A stretch of DNA of 64,000 nt from NCBI RefSeq assembly GCF_023573145.1, contig NZ_CP097635.1:248001-312000 (forward strand), read 5' to 3'. Shown in pieces: positions 18,022 through 25,660 of this stretch; position 1 is the first letter of the stretch; each line of letters begins with the position of its first letter. This DNA is from Aquincola tertiaricarbonis. GTDB lineage: Bacteria > Pseudomonadota > Gammaproteobacteria > Burkholderiales > Burkholderiaceae_C. The notes below the pieces were generated by a model, which saw nothing but the letters and a program-made list of their open reading frames with translations, did no database searches and was not told the origin of the DNA. Both the position numbers and the translations under genes were made by a program.

Positions 18022-18546
18022 CTACGCCACCGCGCCGAACCAGGCGCCCGCACCGGCCGTGAGGGCCATGGCCAAGGCACCCCAGAAGGCCACACGCCAG
18101 GCGCCGGGCCAGGGCCGGGCGCTCAAGGCCGCGCTGATGCCAAGCTCTTCGCGCGCGTGGGCGCCCAGCGCATCGTGTGTCATCAGCTGCGCGGCCACCT
18201 GCTCGGCCGGCGCGGCATCCAGTCCGCGGGCGACGTACAGGCCGGCCAGCTCACGCCGTTCCGCCGCCGCGTCGGCCTGCAGTTCGGCCCGCTCGCATGC
18301 CATGTCGGCCTGTTCGGTGTCGGCCTGCGAATGCACCGACACATACTCGCCCGCGGCCATGGACATGGCACCGGCCACCAGCCCGGCCACGCCGGTGGCC
18401 AGCAGCGCGGCGTGGCTGGCGCTGGCCGCGGCAACCCCGATGACCAGGCTGGCCGTGGAGACGATGCCGTCGTTGGCACCGAGCACGGCCGCGCGCAGCC
18501 AGCCGATGCGCTCGGTGCGGTGGCGTTCGGTGTGTCGGTGCCCCAC
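18022..18546 (-). CDS. VIT1/CCC1-family protein lacking two transmembrane helices
   Basis: Encodes 174 aa, whereas bacterial VIT-family Fe/Mn transporters are about 230 aa. The N-terminus is fully typical: RIGWLRAAVLGANDGIVSTASLVIG (TM1), VAGLVAGAMSMAAGEYVSV (TM2), then the acidic cytoplasmic helices (QADTEQADMACER, THDALGAHAREELGI). After SAR near residue 145, where family members have TM3 and TM4, the chain jumps to WRVAFWGALAMALTAG, which matches the family's last helix. The reading frame is kept, so this looks like an internal deletion of about 55 residues; a GCCCGGC-type direct repeat sits at the junction. A vacuolar-iron-transporter-like dimer without these helices is unlikely to transport normally. 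It is downstream of the small gene at 18590-18856 in a likely two-gene unit. Confidence 0.85.
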   Translation of the reverse strand: MGHRHTERHRTERIGWLRAAVLGANDGIVSTASLVIGVAAASASHAALLATGVAGLVAGAMSMAAGEYVSVHSQADTEQADMACERAELQADAAAERRELAGLYVARGLDAAPAEQVAAQLMTHDALGAHAREELGISAALSARPWPGAWRVAFWGALAMALTAGAGAWFGAVA

Positions 18547-18589
18547 GTCGGCCTTCGGTGCGCTGGCGAGATCCGAGCCCTGCGAGAGG

Positions 18590-18856
18590 TCAGTACCGCC
18601 GCGGCGGGGTCAGGTCGGCTTCGCGCAGCATCACCGGCTCGATCGAACCGCTGGCGCATCGGCGCAGCACCGCGTCGTCGATCTCGCGGCGGTGCTGCAG
18701 GTACAGCGAAACAGGCTCGCTGCCGGCCCGGCCGCCTGCGTACACGTAGAACAAGGTGTTGCGGCCGATGGTGGCGCCCACGTAGGTGGATGCGGCGGTC
18801 AACACCCAGAAGCGCACGGCGCCGGAATCTTCGTGGAAGAACGGTTCAGGCGGCAT
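18590..18856 (-). CDS. Small conserved hypothetical protein (DUF1488-like?)
   Basis: Encodes 88 aa from an ATG (18856) preceded by a CCGGAG ribosome-binding site. The sequence looks like a compact alpha/beta protein: an N-terminal strand (GAVRFWVLTAAS), then a helix LYLQHRREIDDAVLRRCASG and a closing IEPVMLREADL. The general shape recalls DUF1488 proteins (an LxxH...I.....R helix and a terminal leucine-rich strand), but I cannot confirm that. It has no signal peptide or membrane segment. It lies 43 bases upstream of the VIT-family gene on the same strand and is divergent from a Crp/Fnr gene, so it may belong to that stress regulon. Function unknown. Confidence 0.65.
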   Translation of the reverse strand: MPPEPFFHEDSGAVRFWVLTAASTYVGATIGRNTLFYVYAGGRAGSEPVSLYLQHRREIDDAVLRRCASGSIEPVMLREADLTPPRRY

Positions 18857-18946
18857 GTCGGGCTCCGGACGGCGAAGCAGACAGCCTGCACCGGCGCCAG
18901 GCGGCCGTCTGTGCGGTGTCGAACAAACCGGCGGATGGGAAGCGCC

Positions 18947-18952
18947 TATAGT
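18947..18952 (+). promoter_or_regulatory. Possible -10 element (TATAGT) for the second Crp/Fnr gene
   Basis: TATAGT lies 74 bases before the ATG at 19026 in the 169-base divergent gap. No good -35 hexamer is found at 16-18 bp, so an activator may be needed. GTCTGTGCG at 18907-18915 is shared with the upstream region of the other Crp/Fnr gene. Confidence 0.35.
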
Positions 18953-19025
18953 GGTTTTGGCGGCGTGACCTTCGCGCCGCACCGGTCGCATCCCGGGCCG
19001 CCGAAGACATACCGGAGACCGCCGC

Positions 19026-19745
19026 ATGCCAGTCCGCATCGAGCCGAAGGCCAACCAGCTGCTGGCCGCTTTGCCAGCGGCCGATTGGGCGCGTTGGGAG
19101 CCCCAGCTCGAGTGGGTGAAGATGCCGCTCGGCCAGGTGCTTTATGAATCGGGCGCCACGCTCACGCACGCGTACTTCCCCACCACGTCGATCGTCTCGC
19201 TGCTGTACGTGCTGGAAGACGGCGCCTCCGCCGAGATCGCCGTGGCCGGCAACGACGGCCTGGTGGGCATCTCGCTGTTCATGGGGGGCGGCTCCACGCC
19301 CAGCCGGGGCGTGGTGCAAAGCGCGGGTGAGGGTTATCGCATCCGCTCGTCGTTCATACGCACCGAGTTCGACCGCGCGGGCGCGGTGATGCACCTGCTG
19401 CTGCGCTACACGCAGGCGCTGATCACCCAGATGTCGCAGACGGCGGTGTGCAACCGCCACCATTCGCTGGACCAGCAGCTGTGCCGCTGGCTACTGCTCA
19501 GCATGGACCGGCTGCCGGGCCGCGAACTGGTGATGACGCAGGAGCTGATCGCCAACATGCTGGGCGTGCGGCGCGAGGGCGTCACTGCCGCGGCGCTGAA
19601 GCTGCAGACCGCCGGCCTCATCCGCTATGCCCGCGGCCACATCACGGTGCTGGACCGCAGCGGCCTGGAAGAACGCACCTGCGAGTGCTACGCCGTCGTG
19701 CGCAACGAGTACACGCGGCTGCTGCCGCCGGGCACCGCGCGCTGA
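19026..19745 (+). CDS. Crp/Fnr-family transcriptional regulator (paralogue)
   Basis: Encodes 239 aa. The beta roll covers residues about 20-140 (HAYFPTTSIVSLLYVLEDG, AEIAVAGNDGLVGISLFMGG) and the winged helix lies near 175-220 (MTQELIANMLGVRREGVTAAALKL). Between them an RWLLLSMDRLPG segment mirrors RWLLMTQDRA in the paralogue at 17324-18016, so the two come from one subfamily. The cysteines near the C-terminus (ERTCECYAVV) are also conserved in both (GSACSCYAAD). The N-terminus lacks an FNR iron-sulfur cysteine set. The start has a purine-rich lead (GGAGACCGCC). Ligand and targets are unknown; neighbouring VIT and stress-type genes hint at envelope or metal stress. Confidence 0.9.
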   Translation: MPVRIEPKANQLLAALPAADWARWEPQLEWVKMPLGQVLYESGATLTHAYFPTTSIVSLLYVLEDGASAEIAVAGNDGLVGISLFMGGGSTPSRGVVQSAGEGYRIRSSFIRTEFDRAGAVMHLLLRYTQALITQMSQTAVCNRHHSLDQQLCRWLLLSMDRLPGRELVMTQELIANMLGVRREGVTAAALKLQTAGLIRYARGHITVLDRSGLEERTCECYAVVRNEYTRLLPPGTAR

Positions 19746-19747
19746 CC

Positions 19748-19775
19748 GGAGCAGACAGCAACGCAGGCCTGCTCC
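19748..19775. terminator. Possible terminator between converging genes
   Basis: GGAGCAG (19748-19754) pairs with CTGCTCC (19769-19775), a perfect 7-bp stem around a 14-base loop that contains a further GCAGGCCTGC self-complement overlap. It starts 2 bases after the upstream stop. No T tract follows. Confidence 0.35.
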
Positions 19776-19821
19776 AGGCTGTCGACGGTCTGCCGCCAAG
19801 CGTCGAGCGCACGCCCTTCGC

Positions 19822-20493
19822 TCAACGCGGCGCCATCTGCTCGACCACCAGCGCCGCATGCAGCGCGCGGCGCTGGGCGGCCTGGTCGCGCACCGCATCG
19901 CCCTGGATCAGCAGGTCGAACAGGAAGTGCAGCAGCGGCGCCAGCAGCAGCCGCGGTGAACCGGCCAGCACACCATCGCGCAGATGGCCCTGCGCCACAC
20001 CGCGCCGCACCAGCGCTTCCAGCTCCGCGTGGTAGGGCTCCAGGGTGGCCGCCATCCAGCGGTCCACGGCCTGCGGCGCACGCTCACCCTCGGCCAGCAG
20101 CAGGCGCAGCATGGCCAGGCCCTGCGGCTGCGTCACGCTGCCGTACAAGGGGTCGATCACCCTTTGCACCAACACCGCCGGTGTCACGGCCCGGCCCTCG
20201 GGCCAGGGCACGGCGGCGCTGCCGGGCGGTTGCAGCACGCGCGTGAGCAAGGCCTCGAAGATCTCTTCCTTGCTCTTGAAGTGGGTGTAGATGCCGCCCT
20301 TGGACAGCCCCGCCGCGGCCGCGATGTCGTCGATGCGGGCCGCCGCATAGCCCTTGTCGGCAAACACCTGCAGCGCCGCCTCCAGGATCTGCGCCGTGCG
20401 GGTGGAAGCCGGCAGCCGGCGGCGGGGCGGGTGCCGGCCCTCAGGGGCGACGGTGGCGGAGAAGGCCTCGGTGGCCAGACCGGTCGGGCTCAT
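19822..20493 (-). CDS. TetR/AcrR-family transcriptional regulator
   Basis: Encodes 223 aa from the ATG at 20493; a GTG six codons upstream is also possible. Residues about 30-77 form the TetR helix-turn-helix (RTAQILEAALQVFADKGY, IDDIAAAAGLSKGGIYTHF, followed by KSKEEIFEALL). The remaining helical domain would bind a small ligand, in this family often an acyl-CoA or lipophilic compound. The gene is divergent from the PHA synthase operon, and the intergenic region carries a dyad (20549-20566) of the usual TetR-operator size, so it most likely represses that operon and itself. The ligand may be an intermediate of the operon or an export substrate of its transporter. Confidence 0.92.
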   Translation of the reverse strand: MSPTGLATEAFSATVAPEGRHPPRRRLPASTRTAQILEAALQVFADKGYAAARIDDIAAAAGLSKGGIYTHFKSKEEIFEALLTRVLQPPGSAAVPWPEGRAVTPAVLVQRVIDPLYGSVTQPQGLAMLRLLLAEGERAPQAVDRWMAATLEPYHAELEALVRRGVAQGHLRDGVLAGSPRLLLAPLLHFLFDLLIQGDAVRDQAAQRRALHAALVVEQMAPR

Positions 20494-20548
20494 GCAGACC
20501 ATTGTGGGCACGGCTGCGGTGCCGCGTCACCGGGTGATCCCCCGCTGG

Positions 20549-20566
20549 AAACCGACCGTCCGGTTT
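20549..20566. promoter_or_regulatory. Candidate TetR operator (AAACCG-N6-CGGTTT)
   Basis: A perfect 6-bp inverted repeat with a 6-bp centre (ACCGTC) lies in the divergent gap between the TetR gene and the PHA synthase gene. Spacing and sequence are like TetR/AcrR operators. It ends 3 bases before the FNR-like box. Confidence 0.55.
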
Positions 20567-20569
20567 TTA

Positions 20570-20583
20570 GTGATCCAGATCAA
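20570..20583 (+). promoter_or_regulatory. FNR/Anr-type box (GTGATCCAGATCAA)
   Basis: Matches the FNR consensus TTGAT-N4-ATCAA at 9 of 10 fixed positions. Its centre is at 20576.5. A -10-like TAGATT at 20607-20612 is correctly placed for class II activation (box at -41.5), giving a transcription start at about 20618. Confidence 0.6.
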
Positions 20584-20617
20584 ACCCGCGCGGTGCCGGG
20601 CTGCATAGATTGGCTGC

Positions 20618-22363
20618 ATGCTTGAAAGCACCCACCCATTGGCCGACGAGTCCGCGTCGCGCCACCTCGACACCCTGGCCCGCGCCACGCTGGCCCGCTT
20701 CACCGGCACGCTGTCGCCGGCCGCGCTGCTGCTGGCCTGGCAGGACTGGCAGTTGCACCTGGCCGCCTCACCGGGCAAGCAGATCGAGTTGCTGCAGCTG
20801 GCCGTGGCACAGGCACAGGCGCTGGGGCGCTTCCAGGCACAACGCCTGGCGGCGGGCCCGCAGCGCACCGAAGTGCCCACGCCGGTGCAGGACCGCCGCT
20901 TCGCGGCGCCGGGCTGGCGCGAGTGGCCCTTCAGCCTGTGGCACCAGGCCTTTCTGCTGACCGAGCAGTGGTGGGACGCAGCCACCCACGGCGTGGCCGG
21001 TGTTTCGCCCCACCACGAGAAGCTGGTGGCCTTCTGGGCCCGCCAGTGGCTGGACATGGGTTCGCCCGGCAACCAGCTGGCCACCAACCCGGTGGCGCTG
21101 GCGCACACGCGCGACGAGCACGGGCTGAACCTGCTGCGTGGCGCGCAGCGCTGGCTGCAGGACCTGCAGCGGCTGGCCAGCCACAGCCCACCCGCAGGCA
21201 CCGAGGCCTACCGCCCCGGGCATGAAGTGGCCGCCACGCCCGGGCGCGTGGTGCTGCGCAACCGGGTGATGGAGCTGATCCAGTACGCGCCCGCCACGGC
21301 CACGGTGCATGCCGAGCCGGTGCTGCTGGTGCCGGCCTGGATCATGAAGTACTACATCCTCGACCTGTCGGCCCACCACTCGCTGGTGCGCCATCTGGTG
21401 GACCAGGGGCACACGGTGTTCTGCCTGTCCTGGAAGAACCCCGGCGAAGCCGAGCGTGACCTGGGCATGGACGACTACCTGCAGCACGGCTTCTTCGAGG
21501 CGCTGGACGCGGTGAACCGCATCGTGCCGCGCACGCAGGTGCATGCGGCCGGCTATTGCCTGGGCGGCACCCTGCTGGCCATCGCCGCCGCCGCCATGGC
21601 GCGCGATGGCGACGACCGCCTGGCCACCACCACCTTCTTCGCGGCGCAGACCGACTTCAGCGAGCCGGGCGAGCTGGGCCTGTTCATCGACGACAGCCAG
21701 GTGAGCCTGCTGGAAGCGCAGATGGCCGAGACCGGCTACCTGGACAGCCGCCAGATGGCCGGCGCCTTCCAGATGCTGCGCTCGTACGACCTGCTGTGGT
21801 CACGCCTGGTCAACAGCTATCTGCTGGGCGAGCCGGAATCCATGAACGACCTGATGGCCTGGAATGCCGACGCCACCCGCATGCCGGCACGCATGCATGC
21901 GCAGTACCTGCGCCGGCTGTTCCTGGACGACGACCTGAGCGAAGGCCGCTACCCGGTGGACGGCCGGCCGGTGTCGCTGGGCAGCCTGCAGCGGCCCACC
22001 TTCATGGTGGGCACCGAGACCGACCACGTGGCGCCCTGGCGTTCGGTGCACAAGCTGCACTTCCTCAGCCCGGCCGAGATCACCTTCGTGCTGACCAGCG
22101 GCGGCCACAACGCCGGCATCGTCAACCCGCCGGCGGCCGGTTCGCACCGCCACTACCGGCTGCTGACCCGGCCGGCCGGCGGCACCTACCTGGCGCCTGA
22201 CGAATGGCAGGCCGCGGCCGCGCTGCATGAAGGCTCCTGGTGGCCGGCCTGGCAGCAATGGCTGGCCGCGCACTCGGGGCCGCGGCGCAAGCCACCGCGG
22301 CTGGGCCTGCCCGGCACCACCGACCTGGGCCCCGCGCCCGGCCACTACGTGATGGAGCGCTGA
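20618..22363 (+). CDS. phaC: Class I poly(3-hydroxyalkanoate) synthase
   Basis: Encodes 581 aa, the usual length for PhaC. The N-terminal PhaC region contains WREWPFSLWHQAFLLTEQWW-type sequence, followed by an alpha/beta-hydrolase core. The lipase-like box is GYCLGG with nucleophile Cys314; downstream are FLDDDLSEGRYPVDGRPVSL and HVAPWRSVHKLH, which carry the catalytic Asp and a conserved Trp-Arg, and the SGGHNAGIVNPP motif with the catalytic His. It polymerises (R)-3-hydroxyacyl-CoA into storage polyester on granules. It leads an eight-gene operon. The start has no clear Shine-Dalgarno sequence, and the predicted promoter would place the transcription start at the ATG, so the message may be leaderless or a later start may be used. 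Confidence 0.93.
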   Translation: MLESTHPLADESASRHLDTLARATLARFTGTLSPAALLLAWQDWQLHLAASPGKQIELLQLAVAQAQALGRFQAQRLAAGPQRTEVPTPVQDRRFAAPGWREWPFSLWHQAFLLTEQWWDAATHGVAGVSPHHEKLVAFWARQWLDMGSPGNQLATNPVALAHTRDEHGLNLLRGAQRWLQDLQRLASHSPPAGTEAYRPGHEVAATPGRVVLRNRVMELIQYAPATATVHAEPVLLVPAWIMKYYILDLSAHHSLVRHLVDQGHTVFCLSWKNPGEAERDLGMDDYLQHGFFEALDAVNRIVPRTQVHAAGYCLGGTLLAIAAAAMARDGDDRLATTTFFAAQTDFSEPGELGLFIDDSQVSLLEAQMAETGYLDSRQMAGAFQMLRSYDLLWSRLVNSYLLGEPESMNDLMAWNADATRMPARMHAQYLRRLFLDDDLSEGRYPVDGRPVSLGSLQRPTFMVGTETDHVAPWRSVHKLHFLSPAEITFVLTSGGHNAGIVNPPAAGSHRHYRLLTRPAGGTYLAPDEWQAAAALHEGSWWPAWQQWLAAHSGPRRKPPRLGLPGTTDLGPAPGHYVMER

Positions 22364-22366
22364 ACC

Positions 22367-23143
22367 ATGACCACCGCCACACCGTCACTGCAAGGCCGCA
22401 AGGGTCTGGTCGTCGGCATCGCCAACGAGCACAGCATCGCCTGGGGCTGCGCCCAGGCCTTCGTGGCGGCCGGCGCCGAGCTGGCTGTCACCTGGTTCAA
22501 CGACAAGGCGCGGCCTTACGTGGAGCCGCTGGCGCGCCAGCTGAACGCGCCCATCACCCTGCCGCTGGACGTGGAGCAGCCGGGCCAGATGGAAGCGGTG
22601 TTCGAGGCCATCACACGCCAGTGGGGCCGGCTGGACTTCGTGCTGCACTCCATCGCCTTTGCGCCCAAGACCGACCTGCATGGCCGGGTGACCGACTGCT
22701 CACGCGAAGGCTTTCTGCGGGCGATGGACATCTCCTGCCATTCCTTCGCCCGCATGGCGCGCCTGGCCGAGCCCTTGATGCCCGAAGGCGGCAGCCTGAT
22801 GACCATGAGCTACGTGGGCGCCGAAGAGGTGATTCCCAGCTATGGCGTGATGGGCCCGGTGAAGGCGGCGCTGGAAGCCAGCATGCGCTACCTGGCGGCC
22901 GAGCTGGGGCCGCGCGGCATCCGCGTCAATGCCGTCTCGCCGGGGCCGCTGGCCACGCGCGCGGCCTCGGGCATTCCGCAGTTCGAGGCGCTGCTGGCCG
23001 ATGCGGTGCAGCGCGCGCCGCTGCGCCGGCTGGTGTCGCTGCAAGACGTGGGCGCGCTCTGCGCCTTCCTGGCCGGCGACGGCGCGCGCGCCATCACCGG
23101 CAGCACGCTGTACGTGGACGGCGGCCACCACATCCTGGGCTGA
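22367..23143 (+). CDS. fabI: Enoyl-[acyl-carrier-protein] reductase, FabI type
   Basis: Encodes 258 aa, starting 3 bases after the PHA synthase stop. It is a FabI-type short-chain dehydrogenase: GIANEHSIAWGCA near residues 18-30 is the divergent cofactor loop of FabI, HSIAF follows near residue 100, and the active site reads SYGVMGPVK with Tyr, Met and Lys in the Y-x2-M-x3-K arrangement. It reduces trans-2-enoyl thioesters with NADH. Being in a PHA/acyl phosphate operon rather than a fatty-acid cluster, it is probably a second FabI working on acyl-CoA or short acyl-ACP, perhaps to dispose of reducing power. It could also confer tolerance to FabI inhibitors, but that is speculative. Confidence 0.92.
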   Translation: MTTATPSLQGRKGLVVGIANEHSIAWGCAQAFVAAGAELAVTWFNDKARPYVEPLARQLNAPITLPLDVEQPGQMEAVFEAITRQWGRLDFVLHSIAFAPKTDLHGRVTDCSREGFLRAMDISCHSFARMARLAEPLMPEGGSLMTMSYVGAEEVIPSYGVMGPVKAALEASMRYLAAELGPRGIRVNAVSPGPLATRAASGIPQFEALLADAVQRAPLRRLVSLQDVGALCAFLAGDGARAITGSTLYVDGGHHILG

Positions 23144-23147
23144 CCCG

Positions 23148-24584
23148 ATGCGCCTCCCCACTGCCGCCCTGGCCGCCGCCGCGCTGCTGGCCGGCTGCGC
23201 CTCGCTGGCGCCACCGGACCAGCCGCCTGCCTCGCCGCTGCCGGCGCAGTACGCAGACACCGCAGCCGATGCGCCCGCCACCCCGCCCGCCTTCGCCATC
23301 GCCTGGCAGGACTATTTCAGCGACCCCACGCTGCGCCAGCTCATCGGCCACGCGCTGACCCACAACCACGACCTGCGCCTGGCCGTGCTGCGGCTGCAGG
23401 AGGCGCAGGCCTTGTACGGCGTGCAGCGCAGCGCCAGCCTGCCCACGCTGGCGCTGTCGGCCGAGGCCACGCGTGGCCGCACGCCGGCCGACCTGAGCCT
23501 GACCGGCCGGCCGGTGACCGCCAGCCAGTGGCGCGCGGGCCTGGCCATCAGCAGCTGGGAGATCGACTTCTGGGGCCGCGTCGCCAGCCTGAACGAAGCC
23601 GCGCTGCAAACCACCCTGGCCACCGACGAGGCCCGCCGCACCACCACGCTGGCCCTGGTGGCCGGCGTGGCCGATGCCTACCTGGGCCTGCGCGAAGCCG
23701 ACGAGCGGCTGCGCCTGGCCCAGGACAGCGCGGCCAGCCAGCGCGAATCGCTGCGCATCTTCGGCCGCCGTTTCGAGGTGGGGGCCGCCTCTCGGCTGGA
23801 ACTCACCCAGGTGCAGACGCTGGTGACCCAGGCCGATGCGCTGGTGGCCGAGCTGCTGCTGCAGCAGGCGCAGCAAGGCCATGCGCTCGACCTGCTGGTG
23901 GGCCAGCCGGTGGCCGCCACCCTGGCCCCGCTGCCCGAGCCGCTGGCCGCCTGGCGCCTGCCCGTGCTGCCGGCCGGCCTGCCTTCGGCCCTGCTGCTGG
24001 CCCGGCCCGACCTGGCGGCGGCCGAGCACCGGCTGCGCGCCGCCCATGCGCAGGTGGGCGCGGCGCGGGCCGCCTTCTTTCCCACCATCCAGCTCACGGC
24101 CTTCGGCGGCAGCGCCAGCGACGAGCTGGAAGGCCTGTTCCGCGGCGCCGGCCGCAGCTGGAGCTTTGCGCCGCGGCTGGTGCTGCCGCTGTTCGATGGC
24201 GGCCGCAACCAGGCCAACCTCGACCTGGCGCAGGTGCGCACGCAGCAGGCCGTGGTGCAGTACGAACAGGCAGTGCAGGTGGCCTTCCGCGAGGTGGCAG
24301 ATGCCCTGGCCGCCCGCCGCTGGCTGGCCGAGCAGCTGCAGGTGCAGCAGCAGGCCCTGGCGGTGCAGCAGGAGCGGGCCCGCCTCTCCCGCCTCAGCCA
24401 CGACCACGGCGCCACCAGCTTTCTCGAAGTACTGGACGCCGAACGCTCGCTGATCGCGGCCAGCCAGCAGCTCACGCAGACGCAACGCGCTCTGCTGTCC
24501 AGCCAGGTGGCGCTGTACCGCGCGCTGGGCGGCGGCTCGGCCACGCTGCCTGCCCCCTCCCCCTCGTCATCCGCCCAGCCCTGA
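23148..24584 (+). CDS. TolC/NodT-family outer-membrane efflux lipoprotein
   Basis: Encodes 478 aa. The N-terminus is a lipoprotein signal with lipobox LLAGC (Cys at about 16). Two repeated outer-membrane-factor units follow, with IDFWGRVASLNEAAL near residue 140, RFEVGAASRLELTQVQT near 210 and the second-half markers LARPDLAAAEHRLRAAHAQVGAARAAFFP and FDGGRNQANLDLAQV. It is the outer-membrane channel for the adaptor and ABC proteins that follow (24590-29515). The gene starts 4 bases after fabI and 5 bases separate it from the adaptor, so it belongs to the operon. The transported compound is unknown. Confidence 0.93.
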   Translation: MRLPTAALAAAALLAGCASLAPPDQPPASPLPAQYADTAADAPATPPAFAIAWQDYFSDPTLRQLIGHALTHNHDLRLAVLRLQEAQALYGVQRSASLPTLALSAEATRGRTPADLSLTGRPVTASQWRAGLAISSWEIDFWGRVASLNEAALQTTLATDEARRTTTLALVAGVADAYLGLREADERLRLAQDSAASQRESLRIFGRRFEVGAASRLELTQVQTLVTQADALVAELLLQQAQQGHALDLLVGQPVAATLAPLPEPLAAWRLPVLPAGLPSALLLARPDLAAAEHRLRAAHAQVGAARAAFFPTIQLTAFGGSASDELEGLFRGAGRSWSFAPRLVLPLFDGGRNQANLDLAQVRTQQAVVQYEQAVQVAFREVADALAARRWLAEQLQVQQQALAVQQERARLSRLSHDHGATSFLEVLDAERSLIAASQQLTQTQRALLSSQVALYRALGGGSATLPAPSPSSSAQP

Positions 24585-24589
24585 ACACC

Positions 24590-25660
24590 ATGGCCCCGAC
24601 CAAGAACAAGCTCATTCCCGCGGCCGTGCTGCTGGCGCTGGCCGTGGCCGGCGCGCTGCTGTGGCACCAGCACCAGGCCGCCACGCAGGACGAAGGCTTC
24701 ATCGGCAGCAATGGCCGCATCGAAGCCACCGAGGTGGACGTGGCCACCAAGCTGGCCGGCCGGGTGGACGACATCCGGGTGGACGAAGGCGACTTCGTGC
24801 AGGCCGGCCAGGTGCTGGCCACCATGCAGGTGCAGACCCTGGTGGCCCAGCAGCAGGAGGCGCAGGCCCAGCGCCAGCAGGCCATCACCGCCGTGGCCAG
24901 CGCCCAGGCGCAAGTGGCCATGCGCCGCGCCGACCAGGCCGCGCTGCAGGCCCAGGTGCGCCGGGCCGAAGCCGACCTGGACGCCGCCCACCGCCGGCAG
25001 GAACGGTCGGAGACCCTCTCGCGCGAAGGCGCCACCTCGGCGCAGACGCTGGATGACGACCGCGCCCGCAGCCGCGGCGCCGAGGCGGCGGTGGCCGCGG
25101 TGCAGGCCCAGGTGGTCTCGGCCGAAGCCGCCATCGCCGCGGCGCAGGCCCAGGTCACCAGCGCCCAGGCCCAGGTGCAGGCGGTGCAGGCCACTCTGCA
25201 GCGCATCCAGGCCGAGATCGACGACAGCCAGCTCAAGGCCCCGCGCGACGGCCGGGTGCAGTTCCGCGTCGCGCAGCCCGGTGAGGTGCTGGCTGGCGGT
25301 GGCCGTGTGCTCAACCTCATCGACCTGTCGGACGTGTACATGACCTTCTTCCTGCCCACCGAGGTGGCCGGCCGCGTGGCCCTGGGCACCGAGGTGCGCA
25401 TCGTGCTGGACGCGGCGCCGCAGGTGGTCATCCCGGCCAAGGTGTCGTACGTGGCCAGCAATGCCCAGTTCACGCCCAAGACGGTGGAGACCACCAGCGA
25501 GCGGCAGAAGCTGATGTTCCGCGTGCGCGCCCAGATCGACCGCCAGCTGCTGCGCCAACACCTGGACCAGGTGAAGACCGGCCTGCCCGGCATGGCCTGG
25601 GTGCGGCTGGATGCGCAGCGGCCCTGGCCGGCCCACCTGGCCCGCGTGGTGCAGCCGTGA
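24590..25660 (+). CDS. HlyD/YhiI-type membrane-fusion adaptor
   Basis: Encodes 356 aa. It has an N-terminal membrane anchor (residues 8-25), a lipoyl-like half motif ([18 protein letters not shown] and [13 protein letters not shown]), a long Ala/Gln-rich coiled coil (about 80-205) and a beta-barrel region beginning near [24 protein letters not shown]. This is the layout of YhiI, the periplasmic adaptor partner of the RbbA/YhhJ ABC proteins encoded next. Its TGA overlaps the GTG start of the ATPase gene (GTGA, 25657-25660). It links the inner-membrane transporter to the lipoprotein channel upstream. Confidence 0.93.
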   Translation: MAPTKNKLIPAAVLLALAVAGALLWHQHQAATQDEGFIGSNGRIEATEVDVATKLAGRVDDIRVDEGDFVQAGQVLATMQVQTLVAQQQEAQAQRQQAITAVASAQAQVAMRRADQAALQAQVRRAEADLDAAHRRQERSETLSREGATSAQTLDDDRARSRGAEAAVAAVQAQVVSAEAAIAAAQAQVTSAQAQVQAVQATLQRIQAEIDDSQLKAPRDGRVQFRVAQPGEVLAGGGRVLNLIDLSDVYMTFFLPTEVAGRVALGTEVRIVLDAAPQVVIPAKVSYVASNAQFTPKTVETTSERQKLMFRVRAQIDRQLLRQHLDQVKTGLPGMAWVRLDAQRPWPAHLARVVQP

